From: Diprion similis
Lineage: Eukaryota > Arthropoda > Insecta > Hymenoptera > Diprionidae
Length of the DNA stretch: 64,000 nucleotides
Direction: 5' to 3'
NCBI RefSeq assembly: GCF_021155765.1
Contig: NC_060108.1
Coordinates: 17,819,025 to 17,883,024, forward strand
The position numbers were made by a program, and so were the translations under genes. Below, one piece after another: positions 51,802 through 64,000 of this stretch; position 1 is the stretch's first letter; every line of letters begins with the position of its first letter. The notes under the pieces are model-generated. The model did no database searches. It was given only the letters and a program-made list of their open reading frames with translations, and was not told the DNA's origin.

Positions 51802-54341
51802 TTTCATCCGTAATTTCTCTGCTGTTGGTCCTACGCTTTTTTTAATGTGTTTTTTGAGTTCCTGGGGTTCCAATTAGCCAAGAAACGGTCATACAAATCA
51901 ATTCGAGAACCAGGAATTTTCGGCTCCAAAAATCGCAAAAAAAGTAAGGCTAACCCCTTTGGATTTTTGGCGAAAATTTCGACGACTCTGAAAAGTGTTG
52001 CAATTAATTCTTTAGGGCACTATTCCGACGTAATTTTGCGAGAGAAATCGATTAAGCGCAGTCCCAATACGCTGCGAGCAACGGATCAAAAGTTACAGCC
52101 AAAAAACTGAAGATTTTCATCGTCATTTCTCTGCTGTTGGTCCTACGCTTTTTTTAATGTGTTTTTTGAGTTCCTGGGGTTCCAATTAGCCTAGAAACGG
52201 TCATACAAATCAATACGAGAACCAGAAATTTTCAGCTCCAAAAATCGCAAAAAAAGTAAGGCTAACCCCTTTGGATTTTTGGCGAAAATTTCGACGACTC
52301 TGAAAAGTGTTGCAATTAATTCTTTAGGGCACTATTCCGACGTAATTTTGCGAGAGAAATCGATTGAGCGCAGTCCCAATACGCTGCGAGCAACGGATCA
52401 AAAGTTACAGCCAAAAAACTGAAGATTTTCATCGTCATTTCTCTGCTGTTGGTCCTGAGCTTTTTTCAATGTGTTTTTTGAGTTCCTGGGGTTCCAATTA
52501 GCCTAGAAACGGTCATACAAATCAATTCGAGAACCAGAAATTTTCGGCTCCAAAAATCGCAAAAAAAGTAAGGCTAACCCCTTTGGATTTTTGGCGAAAA
52601 TTTCGACGACTCTGAAAAGTGTTGCAATTAATTCTTTAGGGCACTATTCCGACGTAATTTTGCGAGAGAAATCGATTGAGCGCAGTCCCAATACGCTGCG
52701 AGCAACGGATCAGAAGTTACAGCCAAAAAACTGAAGATTTTCATCGTCATTTCTCTGCTGTTGGTCCTACGCTTTTTTTAATGTGTTTTTTGAGTTCCTG
52801 GGGTTCCAATTAGCCTAGAAACGGTCATACAAATCAATTCGAGAACCAGAAATTTTCATCTCCAAAAATCGCAAAAAAAGTAAGGCTAACCCCTTTGGAT
52901 TTTTGGCGAAAATTTCGACGACTCTGAAAAGTGTTGCAATTAATTCTTTAGGGCACTATTCCGACGTAATTTTGCGAGAGAAATCGATAGAGCGCAGTCC
53001 CAATACGCTGCGAGCAACGGATCAAAAGTTACAGCCAAAAAACTGAAGATTTTCATCGTCATTTCTCTGTTGTTGGTCCTACGCTTTTTTGAATGTGTTT
53101 TTTGAGTTCCTGGGGTTCCAATTAGCCAAGAAACGGTCATACGAATCAATTCGAGAACCAGAAATTTTCGGCTCCAAAAATCGCAAAAAAAGTAAGGCTA
53201 ACCCTTTTGGATTTTTGGCAAAATTTCGACGACTCTGAAAAGTGTTGCAATTAATTCTTCAGGGCACTATTCCGACGTAATTTTGCGAGAGAAATCGATT
53301 AAGCGCAGTCCCAATACGCTGCGAGCAACGGATCAAAAGTTACAGCCAAAAAACTGAAGATTTTCATCGTCATTTCTCTGCTGTTGGTCCTACGCTTTTT
53401 TTAATGTGTTTTTTGAGTTCCTGGGGTTCCAATTAGCCTAGAAACGGTCATACAAATCAATTCGAGAACCAGAAATTTTCGGCTCCAAAAATCGCAAAAA
53501 AAGTAAGGCTAACCCCTTTGGATTTTTGGCGAAAATTTCGACGACTCTGAAAAGTGTTGCAATTAATTCTTTAGGGCACTATTCCGACGTAATTTTGCGA
53601 GAGAAATCGATTGAGCGCAGTCCCAATACGCTGCGAGCAACGGATCAAAAGTTACAGCCAAAAAACTGAAGATTTTCATCGTCATTTCTCTGCTGTTGGT
53701 CCTACGCTTTTTTTAATGTGTTTTTTGAGTTCCTGGGGTTCCAATTAGCCTAGAAACGGTCATACAAATCAATTCGAGAACCAGAAATTTTCGGCTCCAA
53801 AAATCGCAAAAAAAGTAAGGCTAACCCCTTTGGATTTTTGGCGAAAATTTCGACGACTCTGAAAAGTCTGGCAATTAGATCTTTAGGGCACTATTCCGAC
53901 GTAATTTTGCGAGAGAAATCGATTGAGCGCAGTTTCAATACTCTGCGAGCAACGGATCAAAAGTTACAGCCAAAAAACTGAAGATTTTCATCGTCATTTC
54001 TCTGCTGTTGGTCCTACGCTTTTTTTAATGTGTTTTTTGAGTTCCTGGGGTTCCACTTAGCCAAGAAACGGTCATACAAATCAATTCGAGAACCAGAAAT
54101 TTTCGGCTCCAAAAATCGCAAAAAAAGTAAGGCTAACCCCTTTGGATTTTTGGCGAAAATTTCGACGACTCTGAAAAGTGTGGCAATTAGATCTTTAGGG
54201 CACTATTCCGACGTAATTTTGCGAGAGAAATTGATTGAGCGCAGTTTCAATACTCTGCGAGCAACGGATCAAAAGTTACAGCCAAAAAACTGAAGATTTT
54301 CATCGTCATTTCTCTGCTGTTGGTCCTACGCTTTTTTTAAT

Positions 54342-57300
54342 GTGTTTTTTGAGTTCCTGGGGTTCCACTTAGCCAAGAAACGGTCATACAAATCAATTCG
54401 AGAACCAGAAATTTTCGGCTCCAAAAATCGCAAAAAAAGTAAGGCTAACCCCTTTGGATTTTTGGCGAAAATTTCGACGACTCTGAAAAGTGTTGCAATT
54501 AATTCTTTAGGGCACTATTCCGACGTAATTTTGCGAGAGAAATCGATTAAGCGCAGTCACAATACGCTGCGAGCAACGGATCAAAAGTTACAGCCAAAAA
54601 ACTGAAGATTTTCATCGTCATTTCTCTGCTGTTGGTCCTACGCTTTTTTTAATGTGTTTTTTAAGTTCCTGGGGTTCCAATGAGCCTAGAAACGGTCATA
54701 CAAATCAATTCGAGAACCAGAAATTTTCGGCTCCAAAAATCGCAAAAAAAGTAAGGCTAACCCCTTTGGATTTTTGGCGAAAATTTCGACGACTCTGAAA
54801 AGTGTTGCAATTAATTCTTTAGGGCACTATTCCGACCTAATTTTGCGAGAGAAATCGATTGAGCGCAGTCCCAATACGCTGCGAGCAACGGATCAAAAGT
54901 TACAGCCAAAAAACTGAAGATTTTCATCGTCATTTCTCTGCTGTTGGTCCTACGCTTTTTTTAATGTGTTTTTTGAGTTCCTGGGGTTCCAATTAGCCTA
55001 GAAACGGTCATACAAATCAATTCGAGAACCAGAAATTTTCGGCTTCAAAAATCGCAAAAAAAGTAAGGCTAACCCCTTTGGATTTTTGGCGAAAATTTCG
55101 ACGACTCTGAAAAGTGTGGCAATTAGATCTTTAGGGCACTATTCCGACGTAATTTTGCGAGAGAAATCGATTGAGCGCAGTCCCAATACGCTGCGAGCAA
55201 CGGATCAAAAGTTACAGCCAAAAAACTGAAGATTTTCATCGTCATTTCTCTGCTGTTGGTCCTACGCTTTTTTTAATGTGTTTTTTGAGTTCCTGGGGTT
55301 CCAATTAGCCTAGAAACGGTCATACAAATCAATTCGAGAACCAGAAATTTTCGGCTCCAAAAATCGCCAAAAAAGTAAGGCTAACCCCTTTGGATTTTTG
55401 GCGAAAATTTCGACGACTCTGAAAAGTGTTGCAATTAATTCTTTAGGGCACTATTCCGACGTAATTTTGCGAGAGAAATCGATTAAGCGCAGTCCCAATA
55501 CGCTGCGAGCAACGGATCAAAAGTTACAGCCAAAAAACTGAAGATTTTCATCGTCATTTCTCTGCTGTTGGTCCTACGCTTTTTTTAATGTGTTTTTTAA
55601 GTTCCTGGGGTTCCAATTAGCCTAGAAACGGTCATACAAATCAATTCGAGAACCAGAAATTTTCGGCTCCAAAAATCGCAAAAAAAGTAAGGCTAACCCC
55701 TTTGGATTTTTGGCGAAAATTTCGACGACTCTGAAAAGTGTTGCAATTAATTCTTTAGGGCACTATTCCGACCTAATTTTGCGAGAGAAATCGATTGAGC
55801 GCAGTCCCAATACGCTGCGAGCAACGGATCAAAAGTTACAGCCAAAAAACTGAAGATTTTCATCGTCATTTCTCTGCTGTTGGTCCTACGCTTTTTTTAA
55901 TGTGTTTTTTGAGTTCCTGGGGTTCCAATTAGCCTAGAAACGGTCATACAAATCAATTCGAGAACCAGAAATTTTCGGCTCCAAAAATCGCAAAAAAAGT
56001 AAGGCTAACCCCTTTGGATTTTTGGCGAAAATTTCGACGACTCTGAAAATTGTTGCAATTAATTCTTTAGGGCACTATTCCGACGTAATTTTGCGAGAGA
56101 AATCGATTGAGCGCAGTCCCAATACGCTGCGAGCAACGGATCAAAAGTTACAGCTAAAAAACTGAAGATTTTCATCGTCATTTCTCTGCTGTTGGTCCTA
56201 CGCTTTTTTTAATGTGTTTTTTGAGTTCCTGGGGTTCCAATTAGCCTAGAAACGGTCATACAAATCAATTCGAGAACCAGAAATTTTCGGCTCCAAAAAT
56301 CGCAAAAAAAGTAAGGCTAACCCCTTTGGATTTTTGGCGAAAATTTCGACGACTCTGAAAAGTGTTGCAATTAATTCTTTAGGGCACTATTCCGACGTAA
56401 TTTTGCGAGAGAAATCGATTGAGCGCAGTCCCAATACGCTGCGAGCAACGGATCAAAAGTTACAGCCAAAAAACTTAAGATTTTCATCGTCATTTCTCTG
56501 CTGTTGGTCCTACGCTTTTTTTAATGTGTTTTTTGAGTTCCTGGGGTTCCAATTAGCCCAGAAACGGTCATACAAATCAATTCGAGAACCAGAAATTTTC
56601 GGCTCCAAAAATCGCAAAAAAAGTAAGGCTAACCCCTTTGGATTTTTGGCGAAAATTTCGACGACTCTGAAAAGTGTGGCAATTAGATCTTTAGGGCACT
56701 ATACCGACGTAATTTTGCGAGAGAAATCGATTGAGCGCAGTCCCAATACGCTGCGAGCAACGGATCAAAAGTTACAGCCAAAAAACTGAAGATTTTCATC
56801 GTCATTTCTCTGCTGTTGGTCCTACGCTTTTTTTAATGTGTTTTTTGAGTTCCTGGGGTTCCACTTAGCCAAGAAACGGTCATACAAATCAATTCGAGAA
56901 CCAGAAATTTTCGGCTCCAAAAATCGCAAAAAAAGTAAGGCTAACCCCTTTGGATTTTTGGCGAAAATTTCGACGACTCTGAAAAGTGTTGCAATTAATT
57001 CTTGAGGGCATTATTCCGACGTAATTTTGCGAGAGAAATCGATTAGGCGCAGTCACAATACGCTGCGAGCAACGGATCAAAAGTTACAGCCAAAAAACTG
57101 AAGATTTTCATCGTCATTTCTCTGCTGTTGGTCCTACGCTTTTTTTAATGTGTTTTTTAAGTTCCTGGGGTTCCAATTAGCCTAGAAACGGTCATACAAA
57201 TCAATTCGAGAACCAGAAATTTTCGGCTCCAAAAATCGCAAAAAAAGTAAGGCTAACCCCTTTGGATTTTTGGCGAAAATTTCGACGACTCTGAAAAGTG

Positions 57301-57410
57301 TTGCAATTAATTCTTTAGGGCACTATTCCGACCTAATTTTGCGAGAGAAATCGATTGAGCGCAGTCCCAATACGCTGCGAGCAACGGATCAAAAGTTACA
57401 GCCAAAAAAC
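54342..57410 (+). repeat. Higher-order block A in the satellite (3, 5 and 8-unit spacing)
   Basis: Variant marks recur at exact multiples of the monomer. The pair taagttcctgggg plus ccgacctaatttt occurs in units at 54661, 55597 and 57157, i.e. spaced 936 (3 units) and 1560 (5 units). ccacttagcc with the agtcacaata variant occurs at 54365 and 56861, 2496 apart (8 units). The ctgaaaattg variant occurs at about 56046 and 57606 (5 units). Runs of monomers were therefore copied as groups. Confidence 0.8.
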
Positions 57411-60114
57411 TGAAGATTTTCATCGTCATTTCTCTGCTGTTGGTCCTACGCTTTTTTTAATGTGTTTTTTGAGTTCCTGGGGTTCCAATTAGCCTAGAAA
57501 CGGTCATACAAATCAATTCGAGAACCAGAAATTTTCGGCTCCAAAAATCGCAAAAAAAGTAAGGCTAACCCCTTTGGATTTTTGGCGAAAATTTCGACGA
57601 CTCTGAAAATTGTTGCAATTAATTCTTTAGGGCACTATTCCGACGTAATTTTGCGAGAGAAATCGATTGAGCGCAGTCCCAATACGCTGCGAGCAACGGA
57701 TCAAAAGTTACAGCCAAAAAACTGAAGATTTTCATCGTCATTTCTCTGCTGTTGGTTCTACGCTTTTTTTAATGTGTTTTTTGAGTTCCTGGGGTTCCAA
57801 TTAGCCAAGAAACGGTCATACAAATCAATTCGAGCACCAGAAATTTTCGGCTCCAAAAATCGCAAAAAAAGTAAGGCTAACCCCTTTGGATTTTTGGCGA
57901 AAATTTCGACGACTCTGAAAAGTGTTGCAATTAATTCTTTAGGGCACTATTCCGACGTAATTTTGCGAGAGAAATCGATTGAGCGCAGTCCCAATACGCT
58001 GCGAGCAACGGATCAAAAGTTACAGCCAAAAAACTGGAGATTTTCATCGTCATTTCTCTGCTGTTGGTCCTACGCTTTTTTTAATGTGTTTTTTGAGTTC
58101 CTGGGGTTCCAATTAGCCTAGAAACGGTCATACAAATCAATTCGAGAACCAGAAATTTTCGGCTCCAAAAATCGCAAAAAAAGTAAGGCTAACCCCTTTG
58201 GATTTTTGGCGAAAATTTCGACGACTCTGAGAAGTGTTGCAAATAATTCTTTAGGGCACTATTCCGACGTAATTTTGCGAGAGAAATCGATTAAGCGCAG
58301 TCCCAATACGCTGCGAGCAACGGATCAAAAGTTACAGCCAAAAAACTGAAGATTTTCATCGTCATTTCTCTGCTGTTGGTCCTACGCTTTTTTTAATGTG
58401 TTTTTTGAGTTCCTGGGGTTCCAATTAGCCTAGAAACGGTCATACAAATCAATTCGAGAACCAGAAATTTCCGGCTCCAAAAATCGCAAAAAAAGTAAGG
58501 CTAACCCCTTTGGATTTTTGGCGAAAATTTCGACGACTCTGAAAAGTGTTGCAAATAATTCTTTAGGGCACTATTCCGACGTAATTTTGCGAGAGAAATC
58601 GATTAAGCGCAGTCCCAATACGCTGCGAGCAACGGATCAAAAGTTACAGCCAAAAAACTGAAGATTTTCATCGTCATTTCTCTGCTGTTGGTCCTACGCT
58701 TTTTTTAATGTGTTTTTTGAGTTCCTGGGGTTCCAATTAGCCTAGAAACGGTCATACAAATCAATTCGAGAACCAGAAATTTTCGGCTCCAAAAATCGCA
58801 AAAAAAGTAAGGCTAACCCCTTTGGATTTTTGGCGAAAATTTCGACGACTCTGAAAAGTGTTGCAATTAATTCTTTAGGCTACTATTCCGACGTAATTTT
58901 GCGAGAGAAATCGATTAAGCGCAGTCCCAATACGCTGCGAGCAACGGATCAAAAGTTACAGCCAAAAAACTGAAGATTTTCATCGTCATTTCTCTGCTGT
59001 TGGTCCTACGCTTTTTTTAATGTGTTTTTTGAGTTCCTGGGGTTCCAATTAGCCAAGAAACGGTCATACAAATCAATTCAAGAACCAGAAATTTTCGGCT
59101 CCAAAAATCGCAAAAAAAGTAAGGCTAACCCCTTTGGATTTTTGGCGAAAATTTCGACGACTCTGAGAAGTGTTGCAATTAATTCTTTAGGGCACTATTC
59201 CGACGTAATTTTGCGAGAGAAATCGATTCAGCGCAGTCCCAATACGCTGCGAGCAACGGATCAAAAGTTACAGCCAAAAAACTGAAGATTTTCATCGTCA
59301 TTTCTCTGCTGTTGGTCCTACGCTTTTTTTAATGTGTTTTTTGAGTTCCTGAGGTTCCAATTAGCCTAGAAACGGTCATACAAATCAATTCGAGAACCAG
59401 AAATTTTCGGCTCCAAAAATCGCAAAAAAAGTAAGGCTAACCCCTTTGGATTTTTGGCGAAAATTTCGACGACTCTGAAAAGTGTTGCAATTAATTCTTT
59501 AGGGCACTATTCCGACGTAATTTTGCGAGAGAAATCGATAGAGCGCAGTCCCAATACGCTGCGAGCAACGGATCAAAAGTTACAGCCAAAAAACTGAAGA
59601 TTTTCATCGTCATTTCTCTGCTGTTGGTCCTACGCTTTTTTTAATGTGTTTTTTGAGTTCCTGGGGTACCAATTAGCCTAGAAACGGTCATACAAATCAA
59701 TTCGAGAACCAGAAATTTTCGGCTCCAAAAATCGCAAAAAAAGTAAGGCTAACCCCTTTGGATTTTTGGCGAAAATTTCGACGACTCTGAAAAGTGTTGC
59801 AATTAATTCTTTAGGGCACTATTCCGACGTAATTTTGCGAGAGAAATCGATAGAGCGCAGTCCCAATACGCTGCGAGCAACGGATCAAAAGTTACAGCCA
59901 AAAAACTGAAGATTTTCATCGTCATTTCTCTGTTGTTGGTCCTACGCTTTTTTTAATGTGTTTTTTGAGTTCCTGGGGTTCCAATTAGCCAAGAAACGGT
60001 CATACGAATCAATTCGAGAACCAGAAATTTTCGGCTCCAAAAATCGCAAAAAAAGTAAGGCTAACCCCTTTGGATTTTTGGCGAAAATTTCGACGACTCT
60101 GAAAAGTGTTGCAA

Positions 60115-62800
60115 TTAATTCTTGAGGGCACTATTCCGACGTAATTTTGCGAGAGAAATCGATTGAGCGCAGTCCCAATACGCTGCGAGCAACGGATCAA
60201 AAGTTACAGCCAAAAAACTGAAGATTTTCATCGTCATTTCTCTGCTGTTGGTCCTACGCTTTTTTTAATGCGTTTTTTGAGTACCTGGGGTTCCAATTAG
60301 CCTAGAAACGGTCATACAAATCAATTCGAGAACCAGAAATTTTCGGCTCCAAAAATCGCAAAAAAAGTAAGGCTAACCCCTTTGGATTTTTGGCGAAAAT
60401 TTCGACGACTCTGAAAAGTGTTGCAATTAATTCTTTAGGGCACTATTCCGACGTAATTTTGCGAGATAAATCGATTGAGCGCAGTCCCAATACGCTGCGA
60501 GCAACGGATCAAAAGTTACAGCCAAAAAACTGAAGATTTTCATCGTCATTTCTCTGCTGTTGGTCCTACGCTTTTTTTAATGTGTTTTTTGAGTTCCTGG
60601 GGTTCCAATTAGCCTAGAAACGGTCATACAAATCAATTCGAGAACCAGAAATTTTCGGCCCCAAAAATCGCAAAAAAAGTAAGGCTAACCCCTTTGGATT
60701 TTTGGCGAAAATTTCGACGACTCTGAAAAGTGTTGCAATTAATTCTTTAGGGCACTATTCCGACGTAATTTTGCGAGAGAAATCGATTAAGCGCAGTCCC
60801 AATACGCTGCGAGCAACGGATCAAAAGTTACAGCCAGAAAACTGAAGATTTTCATCGTCATTTCTCTGCTGTTGGTCCTACGCTTTTTTCAATGTGTTTT
60901 TCGAGTTCCTGGGGTTCCAATTAGCCAAGAAACGGTCATACAAATCAATTCGAGAACCAGAAATTTTCGGCTCCAAAAATCGCAAAAAAAGTAAGGCTAA
61001 CCCCTTTGGAATTTTGGCGAAAATTTCGACGACTCTGAAAAGTGTTGCAAATTATTCTTCAGGGCACTATTCCGACGTAATTTTGCGAGAGAAATCGATT
61101 GAGCGCAGTCCCAATACGCTGCGAGCAACGGATCAAAAGTTACAGCCAAAAAACTGAAGATTTTCATCGTCATTTCTCTGCTGTTGGTCCTACGCTTTTT
61201 TTAATGTGTTTTTTGAGTTCCTGGGGTTCCAATTAGCCTAGAAACGGTCATACAAATCAATTCGAGAACCAGAAATTTTCGGCTCCAAAAATCGCAAAAA
61301 AAGTAAGGCTAACCCCTTTGGATTTTTGGCGAAAATTTCGACGACTCTGAAAAGTGTTGCAATTAATCCTTTAGGGCACTATTCCGACGTAATTTTGCGA
61401 GAGAAATCGATTAAGCGCAGTCCCAATACGCTGCGAGCAACGGATCAAAAGTTACAGCCAAAAAACTGAAGATTTTCATCGTCATTTCTCTGCTGTTGGT
61501 CCTACGCTTTTTTCAATGTGTTTTTCGAGTTCCTGGGGTTCCAATTAGCCAAGAAACGGTCATACAAATCAATTCGAGAACTAGAAATTTTGGGCTTTAA
61601 AAATAGCAAAAAAAGTAAGGCTAACCCCTTTGGATTTTTGGCGAAAATTTCGACGACTCTGAAAAGTGCTGCAATTAATTCTTGAGGGCACTATTCCGAC
61701 GTAATTTTGCGAGAGAAATCGATTGAGCGCAGTCCCAATACGCTGCGAGCAACGGATCAAAAGTTACAGCCAAAAAACTGAAGATTTTCATCGTCATTTC
61801 TCTGCTGTTGGTCCTACGCTTTTTTTAATGCGTTTTTTGAGTACCTGGGGTTCCAATTAGCCTAGAAACGGTCATACAAATCAATTCGAGAACCAGAAAT
61901 TTTCGGCTCCAAAAATCGCAAAAAAAGTAAGGCTAACCCCTTTGGATTTTTGGCGAAAATTTCGACGACTCTGAAAAGTGTTGCAATTAATTCTTTAGGG
62001 CACTATTCCGACGTAATTTTGCGAGATAAATCGATTGAGCGCAGTCCCAATACGCTGCGAGCAACGGATCAAAAGTTACAGCCAAAAAACTGAAGATTTT
62101 CATCGTCATTTCTCTGCTGTTGGTCCTACGCTTTTTTTAATGTGTTTTTTGAGTTCCTGGGGTTCCAATTAGCCTAGAAACGGTCATACAAATCAATTCG
62201 AGAACCAGAAATTTTCGGCCCCAAAAATCGCAAAAAAAGTAAGGCTAACCCCTTTGGATTTTTGGCGAAAATTTCGACGACTCTGAAAAGTGTTGCAATT
62301 AATTCTTTAGGGCACTATTCCGACGTAATTTTGCGAGAGAAATCGATTAAGCGCAGTCCCAATACGCTGCGAGCAACGGATCAAAAGTTACAGCCAGAAA
62401 ACTGAAGATTTTCATCGTCATTTCTCTGCTGTTGGTCCTACGCTTTTTTTAATGTGTTTTTTGAGTTCCTGGGGTTCCAATTAGCCAAGAAACGGTCATA
62501 CAAATCAATTCGAGAACCAGAAATTTTCGGCTCCAAAAATCGCAAAAAAAGTAAGGCTAACCCCTTTGGATTTTTGGCGAAAATTTCGACGACTCTGAAA
62601 AGTGCTGCAATTAATTCTTGAGGGCACTATTCCGACGTAATTTTGCGAGAGAAATCGATTGAGCGCAGTCCCAATACGCTGCGAGCAACGGATCAAAAGT
62701 TACAGCCAAAAAACTGAAGATTTTCATCGTCATTTCTCTGCTGTTGGTCCTACGCTTTTTTTAATGTGTTTTTTGAGTACCTGGGGTTCCAATTAGCCTA
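60115..62800 (+). repeat. Higher-order block B in the satellite (5 and 3-unit spacing)
   Basis: Multi-site variant runs repeat with a 1560-bp (5-unit) offset: ttcttgaggg (60120/61680), gcgttttttgagtacctgg (60271/61831), gagataaatcg (about 60468/62028), ggccccaaaaatc (60657/62217) and cagccagaaaact (60833/62393). The gtacctgggg mark recurs again at 62777, three units after 61841, and gtgctgcaa recurs at 61666 and 62602 (3 units). This is a segmental duplication inside the array. Confidence 0.85.
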
Positions 62801-64000
62801 GAAACGGTCATACAAATCAATTCGGGAACCAGAAATTTTCGGCTCCAAAAATCGCAAAAAAAGTAAGGCTAACCCCTTTGGATTTTTGGCGAAAATTTCG
62901 ACGACTCTGAAAAGTGTTGCAATTAATTCTTTAGGGCACTATTCCGACGTAATTTTGCGAGAGAAATCGATTGAGCGCAGTCCCAATACGCTGCGAGCAA
63001 CGGATCAAAAGTTACAGCCAAAAAACTGAAGATTTTCATTGTCATTTCTCTGCTGTTGGTCCTACGCTTTTTTTAATGTGTTTTTTGAGTTCCTGGGGTT
63101 CCAATTAGCCAAGAAACGGTCATACAAATCAATTCGAGGTCCAGAAATTTCCGGCTCCAAAAATCGCTAAAAAGGAAGGCTAACCCCTTTAGATTTTTGG
63201 CGAAAATTTCGACGACTCTGAAAAGTGTTGCAATTAATTCTTTAGGGCACCATTCCGACGTAATTTTGCGAGAGAAATCGATTGAGCGCAGTCCCAATAC
63301 GCTGCGAGCAACGGATCAAAAGTTACAGCCAAAAAACTGGAGATTTTTATCGTCATTTCTCTGCTGTTGGTCCTACGCTTTTTTTAATGTGTTTTTTGAG
63401 TTCCTGGGGTTTCAATTAGCCAGGAAACGGTCATACAAATCAATTCGAGGACCAGAAATTTTCGGCCCCAAAAATCGCAAAAAAGTAAGGCTAACCCCTT
63501 TGGAATTTTGGCGAAAATTTCGACGACTCTGAAAAGTGTTGCAAATTATTCTTCAGGGCACTATTCCGACGTAATTTTGCGAGAGAAATCGATTGAGCGC
63601 AGTCCCAATACGCTGCGAGCAACGGATCAAAAGTTACAGCCAAAAAACTGAAGATTTTCATCGTCATTTCTCTGCTGTTGGTCCTACGCTTTTTTTAATG
63701 TGTTTTTTGAGTTCCTGGGGTTCCAATTAGCCTAGAAACGGTCATACAAATCAATTCGAGAACCAGAAATTTTCGGCTCCAAAAATCGCAAAAAAAGTAA
63801 GGCTAACCCCTTTGGATTTTTGGCGAAAATTTCGACGACTCTGAAAAGTGTTGCAATTAATCCTTTAGGGCACTATTCCGACGTAATTTTGCGAGAGAAA
63901 TCGATTAAGCGCAGTCCCAATACGCTGCGAGCAACGGATCAAAAGTTACAGCCAAAAAACTGAAGATTTTCATCGTCATTTCTCTGCTGTTGGTCCTACG

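Larger units (their letters stand above)
51802..64000 (+). repeat. 312-bp tandem satellite array, about 39 copies
   Basis: Head-to-tail copies of one 312-bp monomer fill the window from 51802 to its end. Landmarks recur every 312 bp: ctctgctgttggtcctacgc, gagttcctggggttccaa, ggctaacccctttggatt and tattccgacgtaattttgcg. Copies differ by a handful of substitutions each; the only length changes I see are single-base losses near 53220, 63172 and 63484. Adjacent copies are nearly identical, indicating recent homogenisation. The frames of about 63-151 codons visible in it are by-products: 312 is a multiple of 3, so an open frame recurs in every copy lacking a particular stop. I see no transposon ends, pol III promoter or protein domain. 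Likely pericentromeric or other heterochromatic satellite (inference). The true array length is unknown because it exits the window. Confidence 0.97.

Noticed and set aside
51847-63532. Many open frames of 63-151 codons in the satellite region as genes
   Set aside because: They repeat every 312 bp on both strands, are created or removed by single variants, and have no domain. They reflect the repeat unit being a multiple of three.
51802-64000. CRISPR-like array
   Set aside because: The repeat is a contiguous 312-bp monomer with no unique spacers, in a eukaryotic genome.

Overview
This is eukaryotic nuclear DNA, most likely from an insect. The genes are split by introns with GT/AG junctions, the noncoding DNA is AT-rich and full of microsatellites, and the right end is a long satellite array. 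The gene content (MFSD1, BAP18, BCDIN3D, Tribbles and La orthologues) fits an insect. A hymenopteran is plausible, but I cannot establish the order from the sequence. All gene models were built by hand from reading frame, family resemblance and splice phase. Every exon junction in the five models keeps frame.

Layout. 1-1215: noncoding, with two fragments of a dispersed repeat. 1216-8879: a compact block of three minus-strand genes in head-to-tail order: an MFSD1-like lysosomal MFS transporter (6 exons, 511 aa), a BAP18-like SANT-domain chromatin subunit (4 exons, 179 aa) and a BCDIN3D-like RNA 5'-monophosphate methyltransferase (2 exons, 271 aa). 8880-31804: about 22.9 kb with no gene I can support; its last 3 kb probably holds the tribbles promoter and 5' UTR. 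31805-44511: tribbles on the plus strand (3 exons, 408 aa) with two large introns (4.9 and 6.6 kb). 44512-47055: the convergent intergenic stretch. 47056-50061: the La autoantigen homologue on the minus strand (7 exons, 412 aa). 50062-51711: mostly unassigned, including the La upstream region. 51802-64000: about 39 copies of a 312-bp satellite in one orientation, running off the right edge, with a decayed partial monomer at its left border.

Functionally the genes are independent. Four are housekeeping genes (lysosomal transport, chromatin, RNA 5'-end modification, RNA polymerase III transcript chaperoning). tribbles is a developmental and signalling regulator, which fits its large flanking and intronic noncoding space. 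Two things deserve a second look: the internal organisation of the satellite, where variant monomers recur at offsets of 3, 5 and 8 units in two separate blocks, and the position of this array next to the La gene.
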